Source of the DNA: Acidobacteriota bacterium
Lineage (GTDB): Bacteria; Acidobacteriota; Terriglobia; Acidiferrales; UBA7541
Direction of reading: 5' to 3'
DNA length: 64,000 nucleotides
Assembly (NCBI GenBank): GCA_027307115.1
Contig: DAHUXN010000028.1
Location: forward strand, 62,001-126,000
The notes beneath the pieces were generated by a model, which saw nothing but the letters and a program-made list of their open reading frames with translations, had not been told where the DNA came from and made no database searches. Shown piece by piece: positions 26,589-36,160 of this stretch (the first letter of the stretch is position 1; every line of letters starts with the position of its first letter). The translations under genes were made by a program, and so were the position numbers.

Positions 26589-27191
26589 CTAAAGCGTCTT
26601 GACCAGTTCGATGGAGAGAAGATAAGCCTTCTGCGATAGGTTTTTTGCGCGCGACCAGTCGGATGTGCGAATCGCATCCTGCGCCTGTTCCAGGAAGCCG
26701 CGAATTTTGTCGACCATGTCGTGCTGGCTCGTATTGAGCTCGCGTCCGTCGGCGCGATGTAAATTTTGTTGCGCTGTCGTGACGTATTGCTGTGTCTGCT
26801 TCGTCAGCTCCACTTGGTCTGACGGCGACATTTGTGGCGAAATTTCCGGCGCGGGCGGTCGGTCAGGCTCAGGAACGGCGGTTGTTGCCGGTCGCTTAAG
26901 TGTATCGGGTTTCGGCGTCAAAGCCGGGGAAAGCGTCGCCGGTTCGGGATTTTTTGGCGCCGGCATGGTTGGCGCGGGAATCGAATCCGGTGACTTAGTC
27001 GTTCCCGGCGTTGAAATTGGAGCTGGCGGCTGAGGTGGCACAGTCACTGGCGCCGCCGCGCGCACCTTGTGGCCCATGCAGCCGCAAGTGAACAGCGTGA
27101 GGCTTGCAGCTACCACACACGTCAAGAATGCGGTATTCCGCGACGCGGCAGCGGGCCGGTTCGAAACGCGGTTTGGGGCTGGGTAGCTCAT
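26589..27191 (-). CDS. Pro-rich lipoprotein downstream of a two-component system
   Basis: 200 residues. A signal peptide ends in a lipobox (LFTCGC), followed by a Pro/Thr-rich stretch (about 45-115) that could cross the periplasm or peptidoglycan. The C-terminal 85 residues are helical and charged (QVELTKQTQQYVTTAQQNL and AQDAIRTSDWSRAKNLSQKA). It lies 6 bp after the kinase gene 27198-29108, so the three genes NtrC-kinase-lipoprotein form one operon. It may act as an accessory sensor or as an output of the system; I do not recognise a family. Confidence 0.75.
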   Translation of the reverse strand: MSYPAPNRVSNRPAAASRNTAFLTCVVAASLTLFTCGCMGHKVRAAAPVTVPPQPPAPISTPGTTKSPDSIPAPTMPAPKNPEPATLSPALTPKPDTLKRPATTAVPEPDRPPAPEISPQMSPSDQVELTKQTQQYVTTAQQNLHRADGRELNTSQHDMVDKIRGFLEQAQDAIRTSDWSRAKNLSQKAYLLSIELVKTL

Positions 27192-27197
27192 TTGCGA

Positions 27198-29108
27198 CTA
27201 TGTCTGCCGCGCAAACGGCTGGCCGTAGTCTCTTAAATTAGATGCTGGCACGCCAGTGGCGCGCGTCAGCGGCAGCTCAATTCGAAACGTGGTGCCGCGC
27301 CCAGCCTCTGTCTCAAATTCTATCGAACCGTTGTGCAATTGCACAAATCGGAATGTATTCGCCAGTCCAAGTCCGGTCCCGCCCTTTCGGGTGGTGAAAA
27401 AAAGCTGGAAGATTTTTCCGCGATTTTCGGGCGCAATACCCGGTCCCGTATCGCCCACGCGAATTTCCGCCATGTCACCGACGCGCTCCAGAGTTACGGT
27501 TAGCTGCCCTCCCGCCGTCATGCACTCGCACGCGTTCAGCACCAGGTTGAGAATCGACTGCTCGATCAGCCTTTTATCCACTTCAATCATGGGAAATGAC
27601 GCGGGGATCTCTTTCACCAGAGTTACGCCTGCCCGCGTGATACCAGGGTTGGCACTGGCGAGAACGCTCTCAATCAGCTCGGGCAGATTTACCTCCTCGC
27701 GTTCCAATTCGACGGGACGGCTGAATTCCAAGAACGTTTTCACCACGCGGTCAAGACGATCAATCTCCGTGTCCAGCATTTTCGCGGCTTGTTGCGTCTC
27801 GGGATCGATCGGCAGATTGGCCTTTAGCACCTCCAGCCACACGCGCATGGAGTTGAGCGGATTTTTCACTTCGTGCGCAACGCCCGCCGTGACGCGCCCC
27901 AGGGCCGCGAGCCTTTCCGACACTTGCAATTGCGAACCGAGACGCTCGAGGGATTCCAGGTCGCGCAGCGAGACGAGCATTCCCATGCGTGCACCGTCTT
28001 CCTGGATGGTCTGGATGCTCGCGCCCACCCGCCGCGTCCCGTGTTCGCCCGCGACATCCACTTCCACCGGTTCGACTCCCTCGGCTGCGACCTCGCCGTT
28101 CCGGCCAATATGCAGAGCAAGCGCAAGCGGGTGGCCCGGCGGGAATATCTCCTCGATCTTGCGGCCAAGCAAATTTTCCAAATCTACATCAATGAATTTT
28201 TCCGCCGAGGGACTTACCAGCACCGCGCGCCCCTCGGCATTGAATAGCAGCAGGCCGTCCTCGAGACCGGCCATGATCTGATTCATGTTTTCGCGCAATG
28301 TGCTGAAAATCTCGCGGACGTCCCGCAGTTGTTGACCGATGCGGCTGATTTTGTTCGACACCTGCCCCAGTTCGCCCGCCTGCGTGACTGGCTCCAGATC
28401 AAATTCGCCAGCCGAGATGCGATCCAATTGTGCCGAAATGCGCGACAGCGGCGCCAGCGCCACTTGGCTGACGAACGCAGTAAATAGAGTCGAAAGCAGC
28501 ACTGCAGCCAGCGCCAGCCATGCCGCCGAATGCAGCCCCGGCCAGATTTCATTGCGCAGCAGGGCCGAAGCGAGCGCCACGTGGATATTCCCGAAAGGTT
28601 GGTTGCCGGTGGTAACGAACGGCAGCGTCAATTCGTAGACGCGCGGAGGGCCGTTCAGAATCCGCAGTTGATTCAGGAAGCTCGCATTCACGAGTTGCGA
28701 AAGATTGCGGCGCTGCGGAACGCGCCTGCCGGACAAGGAAGGGTCGCTGGAAATCATGGCCATCCCATCCGCATCGCTGATTGTGATTTCATAAATCGTC
28801 GGCGAGAAGCTCATGTCCGACTCAATCAGCGCCGACAGGCCCCGGTTTTGTTCCAACGTCCGTTGGATATAGTCGTGAATGTCGTCCGAACTCGAAGATG
28901 CCGGAGCCGATCCATTTTCCGCTGCTTCGCGCAGGGCGTTCTGCGCAGACACGAACACCTGTTGCAGCACAAATTGCGCCCGATCGTTCGCCTGCGTAAT
29001 CACCTGCCGTGTGAGTCGCACGACGTATAAGCCGGAGACCAGAGCGACGACTATAAGGACCAGGAACGCCGTCGCCAGCGTGAACTTATTTTTCAGGCTT
29101 AGCGACAT
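27198..29108 (-). CDS. Membrane histidine kinase with PAS domain
   Basis: 636 residues. TM1 (about 10-32), an extracytoplasmic sensor domain of about 160 residues, TM2 (about 193-214), HAMP (about 215-270), PAS (about 275-385, starting MAGLEDGLLLFNAEG), HisKA with H411 in GVAHEVKNPLNSM, and an ATPase domain with LNACECM, DTGPGI and GTGLGLANTF. It is complete. Its start overlaps the end of the NtrC-type regulator gene by 23 bp, so the two form a cognate pair. Confidence 0.9.
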   Translation of the reverse strand: MSLSLKNKFTLATAFLVLIVVALVSGLYVVRLTRQVITQANDRAQFVLQQVFVSAQNALREAAENGSAPASSSSDDIHDYIQRTLEQNRGLSALIESDMSFSPTIYEITISDADGMAMISSDPSLSGRRVPQRRNLSQLVNASFLNQLRILNGPPRVYELTLPFVTTGNQPFGNIHVALASALLRNEIWPGLHSAAWLALAAVLLSTLFTAFVSQVALAPLSRISAQLDRISAGEFDLEPVTQAGELGQVSNKISRIGQQLRDVREIFSTLRENMNQIMAGLEDGLLLFNAEGRAVLVSPSAEKFIDVDLENLLGRKIEEIFPPGHPLALALHIGRNGEVAAEGVEPVEVDVAGEHGTRRVGASIQTIQEDGARMGMLVSLRDLESLERLGSQLQVSERLAALGRVTAGVAHEVKNPLNSMRVWLEVLKANLPIDPETQQAAKMLDTEIDRLDRVVKTFLEFSRPVELEREEVNLPELIESVLASANPGITRAGVTLVKEIPASFPMIEVDKRLIEQSILNLVLNACECMTAGGQLTVTLERVGDMAEIRVGDTGPGIAPENRGKIFQLFFTTRKGGTGLGLANTFRFVQLHNGSIEFETEAGRGTTFRIELPLTRATGVPASNLRDYGQPFARQT

Positions 29109-30492
29109 TTTGGCGTGAGGCCTCGTACTCCTTAAGCTTGTTGTGAAGTGTTTTCAGACTGATGCCGAGAAGCTCCGCGGCGCGCGTTTTGTTCTGATTC
29201 GTTGCGGCCAGCGTTTGGATAATCAACTCGCGTTCCGCCGCTTCCACCGTGGTGCCGGGCGGAAAGCGCAAACCGGAGAGTTCGCTCGACTGCGCCACGG
29301 GTCCGCGCGCGAAATCATCGGGCAAGTGCTGCCGGCCAATCGGGCCGTGGTCGCACGCGATGGCCGCGCGTTCCAGAACATTGCGCAACTCGCGCACGTT
29401 CCCCGGCCACGGATACGCCTTGAATAATTCCATCACTTCCGTATTCACGCCTGGCGCGTGCCGCCCGTGCTTGTGATTGATGTCCGCGAGCAATTGTTCA
29501 GTGAGGGGCCCCAGATCATCTTTGTGCTCGCGCAATGGCGGCAGATGAATGTGAAAAACGTTAAGGCGAAAAAAAAGGTCCTGACGCAGCAGCCCCTGCG
29601 CCACAGCTTGCTGCGGATCCTTATTGGTCGCTGCAAGCACGCGAACATCCACCGGCGTCTCGACTTTGCTGCCTATCCTTCGCACTTTGTGATCTTCCAG
29701 CACGCGCAGCAGTTTGGCTTGCGTTTGCGCAGGCATTTCGCCGATCTCATCGAGAAGCAGCGTTCCGCCATCCGCCAACTCAAAGCAGCCAAGTCTCCGT
29801 TCCGCCGCTCCGGTGAACGCGCCCTTCTCGTGGCCGAAAATTTCGCTTTCCATCAGCGATTCTGGAATCGCGGAGCAGTTGATGGCCACGAAGGGCTGAC
29901 TGGCGCGCGGCGACAGCGCATGGATTGTGCGCGCCACCACTTCCTTGCCTGAGCCGGTTTCGCCGGTGATGAGCACCGACGCTGTTGACGGCGCGGCTGT
30001 TTCCACCTGCCGCATCACTTCCACCATGGTCTTCGACGCGCCAACCAATTCGCCCAATCGGCCCGCGTCTCGCAACTGGCGTGTGAGCGCCGCAACTTGC
30101 CTTCGGTCGCGCGCCTTGCCCATGGCGCGTTCGAGCAGCGAACGTAGCACGGGAGGCTTGAGAGGTTTTTCGATGTACCAAAATGCTCCCGCCTCGATGG
30201 CCTGCACAGCGCGCTCATCCGTGCCGCGTCCAGTGATGATGATTACTGGCGTCTCCGGCGCGTGCTCATGTAGTTCAGCGAGCAATTCGAGGCCGTTCAT
30301 ACCGGGCAATTCGACGTCCGCCAACACGACGGCGGGCTGGAATTCGGAAAACTTCGCCAGACCGTCCTCGGCGCTGCCGACTCCGAGGATTTGGCAGCCC
30401 CATTTATGAAGCAGGGCTTCGTAGCCCTTGCGGGCGTTCTCCTCGTCTTCGACGATCAGAATGCGTTGCGAAAATGGAGCGTGACTTGCCAT
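29086..30492 (-). CDS. NtrC-family sigma54-dependent response regulator
   Basis: 468 residues from the ATG at 30492. Receiver with D59 (LADVELPG); AAA+ domain with GETGSGKE (Walker A), EKGAFTGA (sigma54 contact) and LLLDEIGEM (Walker B); C-terminal Fis helix-turn-helix ([20 protein letters not shown]). It should switch on sigma54 promoters under control of the kinase encoded next. A good sigma54 promoter lies 240 bp away on the other strand (30733), in front of a lipoprotein gene, and is the obvious candidate target. An open frame continues upstream to 30705 but has no supporting features. Confidence 0.93.
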   Translation of the reverse strand: MASHAPFSQRILIVEDEENARKGYEALLHKWGCQILGVGSAEDGLAKFSEFQPAVVLADVELPGMNGLELLAELHEHAPETPVIIITGRGTDERAVQAIEAGAFWYIEKPLKPPVLRSLLERAMGKARDRRQVAALTRQLRDAGRLGELVGASKTMVEVMRQVETAAPSTASVLITGETGSGKEVVARTIHALSPRASQPFVAINCSAIPESLMESEIFGHEKGAFTGAAERRLGCFELADGGTLLLDEIGEMPAQTQAKLLRVLEDHKVRRIGSKVETPVDVRVLAATNKDPQQAVAQGLLRQDLFFRLNVFHIHLPPLREHKDDLGPLTEQLLADINHKHGRHAPGVNTEVMELFKAYPWPGNVRELRNVLERAAIACDHGPIGRQHLPDDFARGPVAQSSELSGLRFPPGTTVEAAERELIIQTLAATNQNKTRAAELLGISLKTLHNKLKEYEASRQNVAKPEK

Positions 30493-30732
30493 CAAGAAAT
30501 TTAATCTACAGTAAGGATGCTGGAAAGCCAAGCGATGGAAAGCCAAACGGGCGGTGTCGCGTGATCCGGGCCATCGTCGCCGGTCTAGGCCGCCACTTGG
30601 CTGTGGCGCTCCTGCATGTGCGCTTGTGTCTGTTTCGGCACTTTTGCGCCGGCGGGAAATTTCTGCACTGTTAATTGATTCCACAAAATGTTTTATCCTA
30701 TTCAAGAGGAAGAGTTTAGTTAAGGCTTATTC

Positions 30733-30748
30733 TGGAACTGGAATTGCG
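30733..30748 (+). promoter_or_regulatory. Sigma54 (-24/-12) promoter for the lipoprotein gene
   Basis: TGGAAC-N5-TTGCG: GG at 30734-30735 and GC at 30746-30747, spaced by exactly 10 bases. It matches TGGCAC-N5-TTGC at all positions but one. The expected start, about 12 bases after the GC (near 30759), falls just before the GGAGG at 30760-30764. Divergent from one NtrC-type gene and upstream of another. Confidence 0.7.
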
Positions 30749-30770
30749 ACCCAATACTTGGAGGTGTCAT

Positions 30771-31442
30771 TTGAAAAATAGGAATCATTCATTGCTCGCC
30801 TTTACCCTGATTGTCGTGGCGGCTCTATACCTGCCCGGCTGCTCCCGCAATGGGAACAACGCCAACAGCGCAAACGGCGGGCAGCCCGATTCTTCGAGTG
30901 CAGGAAGCTCTGCAGCCGAGGCTCCCCAGTCAGTGAACATACCCGCCGGAACCGAACTGCACGTGATTCTCGGCACCACAATCGACAGCGCAAGGAGCCA
31001 GACGGGAGATTCGTTTGAAGGAACACTTTCGCAGCCCATTCTCGCCGGCGGTGGCGTGGTCGTGCCTCGCGACGCGCGTGTGCGGGGAACTGTGGTCGAA
31101 GCGCGTTCATCGGGGCGTTTATCGAAGCCCGCGTTTCTTAGCGTCGCCATCACGGGTGTTCAAGCAGGTGGCTCGTGGGTCGATGTTCATACGCGTCCGG
31201 TCACATTGGAAGGCAAGTCCCACAAGAAACGCGACATCGTCGCCATTGGCGGCGGCTCGGCGCTTGGGGCGCTGATAGGCGGGATCGCAGGCGGCGGCAA
31301 GGGCGCGGCCATAGGCGCAGGAGCCGGCGCCGGCGCTGGCACGGCCGGTGCAGCCCTGACCGGTAAGAAAGAGATATCCCTGCCCGCTGAATCACGCTTG
31401 ATATTTCGTCTAAGCAGGGCCGCGACCGTCAGGGTCAGATAG
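30771..31442 (+). CDS. Glycine-zipper lipoprotein, likely sigma54-controlled
   Basis: 223 residues from a TTG start at 30771, chosen because GGAGG sits six bases upstream. A signal peptide ends in a lipobox (LYLPGC), followed by a Ser/Asn-rich linker. A beta domain begins IPAGTELHVILGTTIDSARSQTGD (about residues 60-140), a Gly/Ala zipper follows (about 160-195), then a short final segment. It shares this order with 24238-25074. It lies between two NtrC-type activators, directly behind a sigma54-type promoter, and ends in a strong terminator, so it is a single-gene transcription unit. The function is probably envelope-related. Confidence 0.8.
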   Translation: MKNRNHSLLAFTLIVVAALYLPGCSRNGNNANSANGGQPDSSSAGSSAAEAPQSVNIPAGTELHVILGTTIDSARSQTGDSFEGTLSQPILAGGGVVVPRDARVRGTVVEARSSGRLSKPAFLSVAITGVQAGGSWVDVHTRPVTLEGKSHKKRDIVAIGGGSALGALIGGIAGGGKGAAIGAGAGAGAGTAGAALTGKKEISLPAESRLIFRLSRAATVRVR

Positions 31443-31461
31443 CCTCAGATCGCGTCCTCCG

Positions 31462-31504
31462 ATTGCGTCCTCGGCGGAGAATTTCCGTCGAGGATGCAAT
31501 TTTC
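31462..31504 (+). terminator. Rho-independent terminator after the lipoprotein gene
   Basis: A 17-bp stem (31462-31478 with 31484-31500, two G-U pairs) and a GAATT loop, followed directly by TTTT. It begins 20 bp after the stop codon at 31442. Confidence 0.75.
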
Positions 31505-31801
31505 AGTTCAGTCTGCGGGATTTTCGTTTTTCGCCATGCCTTTCCCTTTTCGGTAACCAAGGTTGTCCCATTTTGGCATGCGCCTAAGGACAAATAGAGT
31601 TACTTGATTACTTTATTACTATGGGGTACCATCCATTCCCGACATGGGACGGTCTCCTCGGTATCGACCCTGGTCTGGAAGCCGCAAGTCCAGCGACTAT
31701 AGCTATTTGCGTAGCTCTCCGCCTGTGGTTCTTTGCGTGCTCCCGTAAGGGATATCGGCCCGCAATGGGAAATCATAGGCCACGCGAATTGCGAGGCGTG
31801 A
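31505..31801 (+). other. Intergenic leader before the second NtrC gene; no gene seen
   Basis: No ORF here looks coding, and I find no tRNA or recognised riboswitch. A GG-N10-GC pattern near 31672 lacks the TTGC box and is not convincing as a sigma54 site. The stretch probably holds the promoter and leader of the regulator at 31802. Confidence 0.35.
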
Positions 31802-33226
31802 ATGACAACGGAGCTTGGGACGCTAGAAACATTTAAGAACCAACGAACGGCGAGCGCCACGGTTTTAATCGTGGACGACGAAGAATCAACTCTTCGAATT
31901 TGCAGCGATATTGCGGTCGAATCCGGCCTGCGAGTCCGCACGGCCAGCACCACGGAGCAAGCGCTCGAAGAACTCGATCAGTATCCGATTGATATTGCCA
32001 TCACGGACCTCAAAGTGCCGCAGCTCGGCGGCCTCGAATTATTGCGCCGTATACGCGAGCACTATCCGCAGGTCTCCGTTCTGGTTCTCACGCAGTACGG
32101 CACAATACAAACGGCGGTCGAAGCCACGCGTTTGGGCGCAACCGACTACGTCACGAAGCCATTTCATATTGACGAGCTTCGCCGCAAGCTCCAGCGTTTG
32201 ATTCGCGAACAGGAACTCGATCAGGAAAATCGCGTCCTCCGCGAGCAGCTTCGCACGCGGCCCGGTTACGGAGAGCTGATTGGCGTCTCCGCCAAAATGC
32301 AACGCGTTTATAAACTGATCGAGAAGGTCAGCCAGCACAATTATCCCGTGCTGATTCTCGGAGAGAGCGGCACGGGCAAGGAACTCGTGGCCCGCTCGGT
32401 TCATTTCTCCGGAACGCGCAGCCAGAAGCCATTTGTTCCCGTGGACTGCTCGGCGTTGGTTCCCACGCTGATTGAGTCCGAGCTTTTCGGCTATGCCAAG
32501 GGAGCTTTTACCGGCGCCATACACACCAAGCAGGGCTTGATTGAAAGCGCCGACGGCGGCACGCTGTTTCTTGATGAAATTGGCAATCTTCCTGTTGAAA
32601 TGCAATCCAAGCTGTTGCGCGTGCTGCAGGCCCGCGAAGTGAAGCCCGTGGGCTCGAACGAACGCGTTTCCATCGAAGTGCGCGTGATTGCCGCGACAAA
32701 CAAGGACCTCGAAACCGCCGTTCGTTCGGGGCAATTTCGGCAGGACTTGTTCTTTCGCTTGAACGTTGTCCAGATCAAGCTGCCCCCTTTGCGCGAGCGC
32801 AAGAGCGATATTCCCGTGCTCGTGCAGTCGTTCCTGGAAAAATTTGCCGATCCGGTACGCCCTTTGCCGACGCTCGCCGAAGACGCCCTCACACGCCTCA
32901 CAGCTTATGACTGGCCGGGAAACGTTCGCGAACTGGAAAATGCCATTGAACGCGCCGTCGCGCTCGGCTCGGGGCCGATCCTCCACTCCGGCGACCTGCC
33001 GTCCAGTTTGCAATACGCCGCCAGCAACGGCGGCACGGATCCCATGCCTGCGAGTGACGAACTTGTGCCTCTTGAGGAGCTCGAAAGGCGCGCTATTCTC
33101 CGCGCGTTACGTGAATCCGGTGGCGACAAACTGATTGCCGCGCGACTACTGGGCATCGGAAAAACTACTCTCTATCGAAAGCTGAAGCAGTACGAGTCTC
33201 AGTTGGCCCGGCACCAAACCGCCTGA
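31802..33226 (+). CDS. NtrC-family sigma54-dependent response regulator
   Basis: 474 residues. Receiver with D69 (AITDLKVP); AAA+ domain with GESGTGKE, AKGAFTGA and LFLDEIGNL; C-terminal Fis helix-turn-helix (AARLLGIGKTTLYRKLKQYE). It has no membrane kinase beside it. The nearest kinase on the same strand is the soluble hybrid kinase 385 bp downstream, which may be its partner. It is the third NtrC-type activator within about 12 kb. Confidence 0.93.
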   Translation: MTTELGTLETFKNQRTASATVLIVDDEESTLRICSDIAVESGLRVRTASTTEQALEELDQYPIDIAITDLKVPQLGGLELLRRIREHYPQVSVLVLTQYGTIQTAVEATRLGATDYVTKPFHIDELRRKLQRLIREQELDQENRVLREQLRTRPGYGELIGVSAKMQRVYKLIEKVSQHNYPVLILGESGTGKELVARSVHFSGTRSQKPFVPVDCSALVPTLIESELFGYAKGAFTGAIHTKQGLIESADGGTLFLDEIGNLPVEMQSKLLRVLQAREVKPVGSNERVSIEVRVIAATNKDLETAVRSGQFRQDLFFRLNVVQIKLPPLRERKSDIPVLVQSFLEKFADPVRPLPTLAEDALTRLTAYDWPGNVRELENAIERAVALGSGPILHSGDLPSSLQYAASNGGTDPMPASDELVPLEELERRAILRALRESGGDKLIAARLLGIGKTTLYRKLKQYESQLARHQTA

Positions 33227-33611
33227 CACATCATTTCTGCAGCGAAGCTCGGAACTTTTTTTCCACGCCACAATGACTGTTTGTTGCTCTCCGCAAAATC
33301 ATTTCCCGTATGCGGATAATTCCGGTTCGGAGTGGGAATAACCGCGAGGGAATTTAATCCTAACTCCCTGCGTAAACGCCTGAGTCGCAATCACTTCGCA
33401 ATTTACATGCATTGGTAGCGCGTGTGCAGTCGCACAGATGCGTATCTGTGAACTAATGTCGCAGCGCGGCGAAAAGGGAGAGTCGGCTTGGACTACATCC
33501 AGGAATATCAACTCCGCAGATTTTTCCGGCGTGCATTTGATCTCTTGATTTTTTCAGGTGCGGCAATCCTGTCATGTTACTTGATTCTGCAATCGGGACG
33601 ATGAGTTAAGC
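33227..33611 (+). other. Long intergenic region before the hybrid kinase
   Basis: No coding sequence is apparent. It contains overlapping inverted repeats at 33423-33450 (annotated separately) and a weak sigma54-like GG-N10-GC at 33414-33427. It is probably a regulatory leader for the kinase gene at 33612. Confidence 0.4.
33412..33450 (+). promoter_or_regulatory. Overlapping dyads with a weak sigma54-like site
   Basis: TGTGC-AGTC-GCACA (33423-33436) and CACAGAT-GCGT-ATCTGTG (33433-33450) share the bases CACA, so only one hairpin can form at a time. Just upstream TTGGTAG...GTGCA gives GG (33414-33415) and GC (33426-33427) at sigma54 spacing but with poor boxes. This could be an operator or an RNA switch. 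Confidence 0.3.
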
Positions 33612-35291
33612 ATGGCGCGTCACTCCTGGCTGAAGCCATCTCGATTAGCGGAGAAGCACAAACCCTTGTCTGGTGCGCCATCCAAAACTGGCGCACGGAC
33701 CGGATCGGTCGACGACTTGTCCCCGATGAGTCCAAATCTGGAACTAAAGCAATTGGAAGCCGAACTCCGCGGTGTGCTCGATGCTGTTCACTCGGGGGTG
33801 TTGCTCCTTGCAGTCGACGGTCAAATTCGCTTTGCCAACGCTCATTTTGGAACGTTATTCGGCCTCGATCCCGGCGTTTTGGCGAGCCTAGCACGCATCG
33901 AAGACGTCGCACACCTGCTCGGGCCGCTCGTCCGCGCTCCGGGGCCGTTTGTCGAGCGCTGGAAATTTTTTGCCACGGGCGCGAACGGGCCGGTTCACGA
34001 CGAATTCGAATTGGCGGGTCCCTCGCGACGCGTTTTCGAACGTTACGCCCGTTCCGTGCTCGACGATGGAGGACGGCCGCTGGGTTGGCTCCAAATTTAC
34101 TCGGAGATCACGAACCAGCGCCACATTCAGTCGAAGCTCGCTCAAACCGAAAAGATGGCGGCGCTGGGCCAATTGGTTTCCGGAATCGCGCATGAACTCA
34201 ACAATCCTCTGACCTCGATTATGGGCTACGCGCAATTGGCCTTGGGGCGCGCACCGGGAACGCTAAACAACGAAGTGCAAATGATCTTCGCGCAGGCGGA
34301 GCGCGCGCGGCGCATCGTGAAAAACCTTTTATTTTTTGCTCGGCAAGCCCAACCCGAGCGCACCCGCGTCGACTTGAACGAGATTGTCGAGCGCACCGTC
34401 GCTCTGCGCGGCTACGAATTGAAGATTGAGAACATAGCGATTCGCTGCGAGCTTGCCGCGGACTTGCCCGCCACCCTTGCCGACCCGCACCAGCTTCAAC
34501 AGGTCGTGCTGAACTTGTTGGTGAACGCCGAGCAGGCCATCCTCGAAAGCCGCGGACGCGGCAGCATACAACTGCGCACGCGAAAAGGCGCCGAATCCAG
34601 CCTCTTGATCGAGGTTACTGACGATGGTCCGGGCATCCCTGCTGAGATCGTCTCGCGCATCTTCGATCCATTCTTCACCACCAAGCCGCCGGGCTTGGGA
34701 ACCGGGCTTGGCCTTTCGATCGTCTACGGTATCGTTGAACAGCATGGCGGCGACGTTGCCTTCGAAAATCTGCCGGGAGGCGGCGCGAAGTTTACAGTCG
34801 AGATTCCGCTCCTCGCGGTCCCTGCCGAGACTGTTTGCGTGGCGACTGCGCCTTCGGCGGATCCGGGCAACGTATCCCCCGGCCGCGTTCTCGTGGTGGA
34901 AGACGAGCTCACCGTTGCACAACTCATCAGCGATGTCCTTTGCGAGGAAGGCCACAAAGTCGAGGCTGTTCTGGACAGTCAGGAAGGCCTTTCACGGCTT
35001 GCGCGCGCCCACTACGATCTGATTATTTGCGATCTGCGCATGCCGCGCCTCGACGGCCCTGCGTTTTACGATGCGCTTGTGCGCACGCAAAGCCCCGCGC
35101 GCGACCGCATTCTCTTTATCACCGGAGATACGCTTGGGCCGCGCACGGTCGAATTTCTTAAGCTCCACCAGCTTCCATTTTTGGCCAAGCCGTTTCTCGT
35201 CGAGGAACTGAAGCTTGCCGCCAATCGCATTCTCGCGGGACGCGCGCGCACCACTTCGATCGCGACGGCTGTCACGCAAGCCAAGCTATAA
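33612..35291 (+). CDS. Soluble hybrid histidine kinase (PAS-HisKA-HATPase-REC)
   Basis: 559 residues without membrane segments. PAS domain (about 48-170), HisKA with H194 in [19 protein letters not shown], ATPase domain with [16 protein letters not shown] and [12 protein letters not shown], and a C-terminal receiver (about 424-545) with D474 (IICDLRMP) and a conserved K ([10 protein letters not shown]). The attached receiver implies either a phosphorelay or self-inhibition. A protein with a DHp domain but no ATPase domain is encoded next, and an NtrC-type regulator precedes it; together they could form a multi-step relay. No ribosome site of note precedes the ATG. Confidence 0.9.
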   Translation: MARHSWLKPSRLAEKHKPLSGAPSKTGARTGSVDDLSPMSPNLELKQLEAELRGVLDAVHSGVLLLAVDGQIRFANAHFGTLFGLDPGVLASLARIEDVAHLLGPLVRAPGPFVERWKFFATGANGPVHDEFELAGPSRRVFERYARSVLDDGGRPLGWLQIYSEITNQRHIQSKLAQTEKMAALGQLVSGIAHELNNPLTSIMGYAQLALGRAPGTLNNEVQMIFAQAERARRIVKNLLFFARQAQPERTRVDLNEIVERTVALRGYELKIENIAIRCELAADLPATLADPHQLQQVVLNLLVNAEQAILESRGRGSIQLRTRKGAESSLLIEVTDDGPGIPAEIVSRIFDPFFTTKPPGLGTGLGLSIVYGIVEQHGGDVAFENLPGGGAKFTVEIPLLAVPAETVCVATAPSADPGNVSPGRVLVVEDELTVAQLISDVLCEEGHKVEAVLDSQEGLSRLARAHYDLIICDLRMPRLDGPAFYDALVRTQSPARDRILFITGDTLGPRTVEFLKLHQLPFLAKPFLVEELKLAANRILAGRARTTSIATAVTQAKL

Positions 35292-35362
35292 GATCCAACC
35301 GGAGCGTGAAGACAGAAGTCGAGGTGGACTTGAGCCTCGAACTTGAGGAGGACATCAACACC

Positions 35363-36055
35363 ATGGGCTTCAAAACCAGTTTCAGGGGCGTCGCGGCGCT
35401 CGTCGGCATGGTTCCGGGAGACACGCGCGCTGATCTCGTCGAGCGCCTGGCGCATGATTCTTCAGCCCGGCGTTTATCCAACAGCGCTGGCTGTGGCAAT
35501 CATCGCGAGATCGCGCAGGCGTCGCATTGGATCGAACTCAAAGCCCGCGCCGCTCGCCTGAATCCCGAAACAATCGTTTTCGACGACAGTATTCTTCCCC
35601 CTGACATCTCGCTCGAGGAAGCCGCGCGCCGGATGGCGCTCTTCGCCCCAGTGATCGTGATCGCTCCCTCGGAAAAGCAGTCGCAACTTATCAGCCTGCT
35701 CAGCGCCGGCGAAATTGATTTCGTCGCTCGCTCGGGAGAATTCCTTTCCCTGGCCGCGGCTTTCGTCGAGCGCCGGCTGCGTCCGCCGCAAGCCATCGAG
35801 GATGAATTCCGTTCCGCTTGGACTGCGGATTTGCCCTCCGATTTCGCCGAGGTCTTGCGCCACGAAATCAACAATCCCCTTACGGGGATTCTCGGCAATG
35901 CGGAGCTTCTTCTCTCTCAGCTTCGCCCAAATCTCACGCCCGTTTCCGTGCAGCGCCTGGAGACGGTAGTCGACCTCGCCGTCCGCCTCCGCGAAACGAT
36001 CCGTTGCCTCAGCTCTGAATGGGAGCGCCAGCATTCCAGCTTTCCCCCCGCCTGA
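35363..36055 (+). CDS. REC-like/HisKA protein lacking an ATPase domain
   Basis: 230 residues from the ATG at 35363, with AGGAGG at 35346-35351; a GTG at 35306 would add 19 residues. The middle (about 70-140) resembles a degenerate receiver: a VFDDS strand, VIVIAPSEKQSQ, and GEIDFVARSGEFL in place of the lysine region. The C-terminal 70 residues form a HisKA dimerisation domain with H167 in EVLRHEINNPLTGILGNAELLL. The protein stops about 60 residues later, so there is no HATPase domain and it cannot autophosphorylate alone. It could take phosphate from the hybrid kinase upstream as a phosphotransfer protein, or titrate a kinase. The final Pro-rich residues end cleanly, with no ATPase remnant in the following 105 bp. 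Confidence 0.75.
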   Translation: MGFKTSFRGVAALVGMVPGDTRADLVERLAHDSSARRLSNSAGCGNHREIAQASHWIELKARAARLNPETIVFDDSILPPDISLEEAARRMALFAPVIVIAPSEKQSQLISLLSAGEIDFVARSGEFLSLAAAFVERRLRPPQAIEDEFRSAWTADLPSDFAEVLRHEINNPLTGILGNAELLLSQLRPNLTPVSVQRLETVVDLAVRLRETIRCLSSEWERQHSSFPPA

Positions 36056-36160
36056 TTGATCCGCGGTCAATTCGGTTGCCATCCGCGGCCACTTCTCCTA
36101 ACATGGGCGCGGGACCGGCCCGCTCGCTTATTTTGTGCTTCCGCGCCGGCCGAACAGATC

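Noticed and set aside
31668-31690. Sigma54-like GG-N10-GC before the second NtrC gene
   Set aside because: The spacing fits, but the TTGC box is absent (CCGC); chance matches are common in GC-rich DNA.
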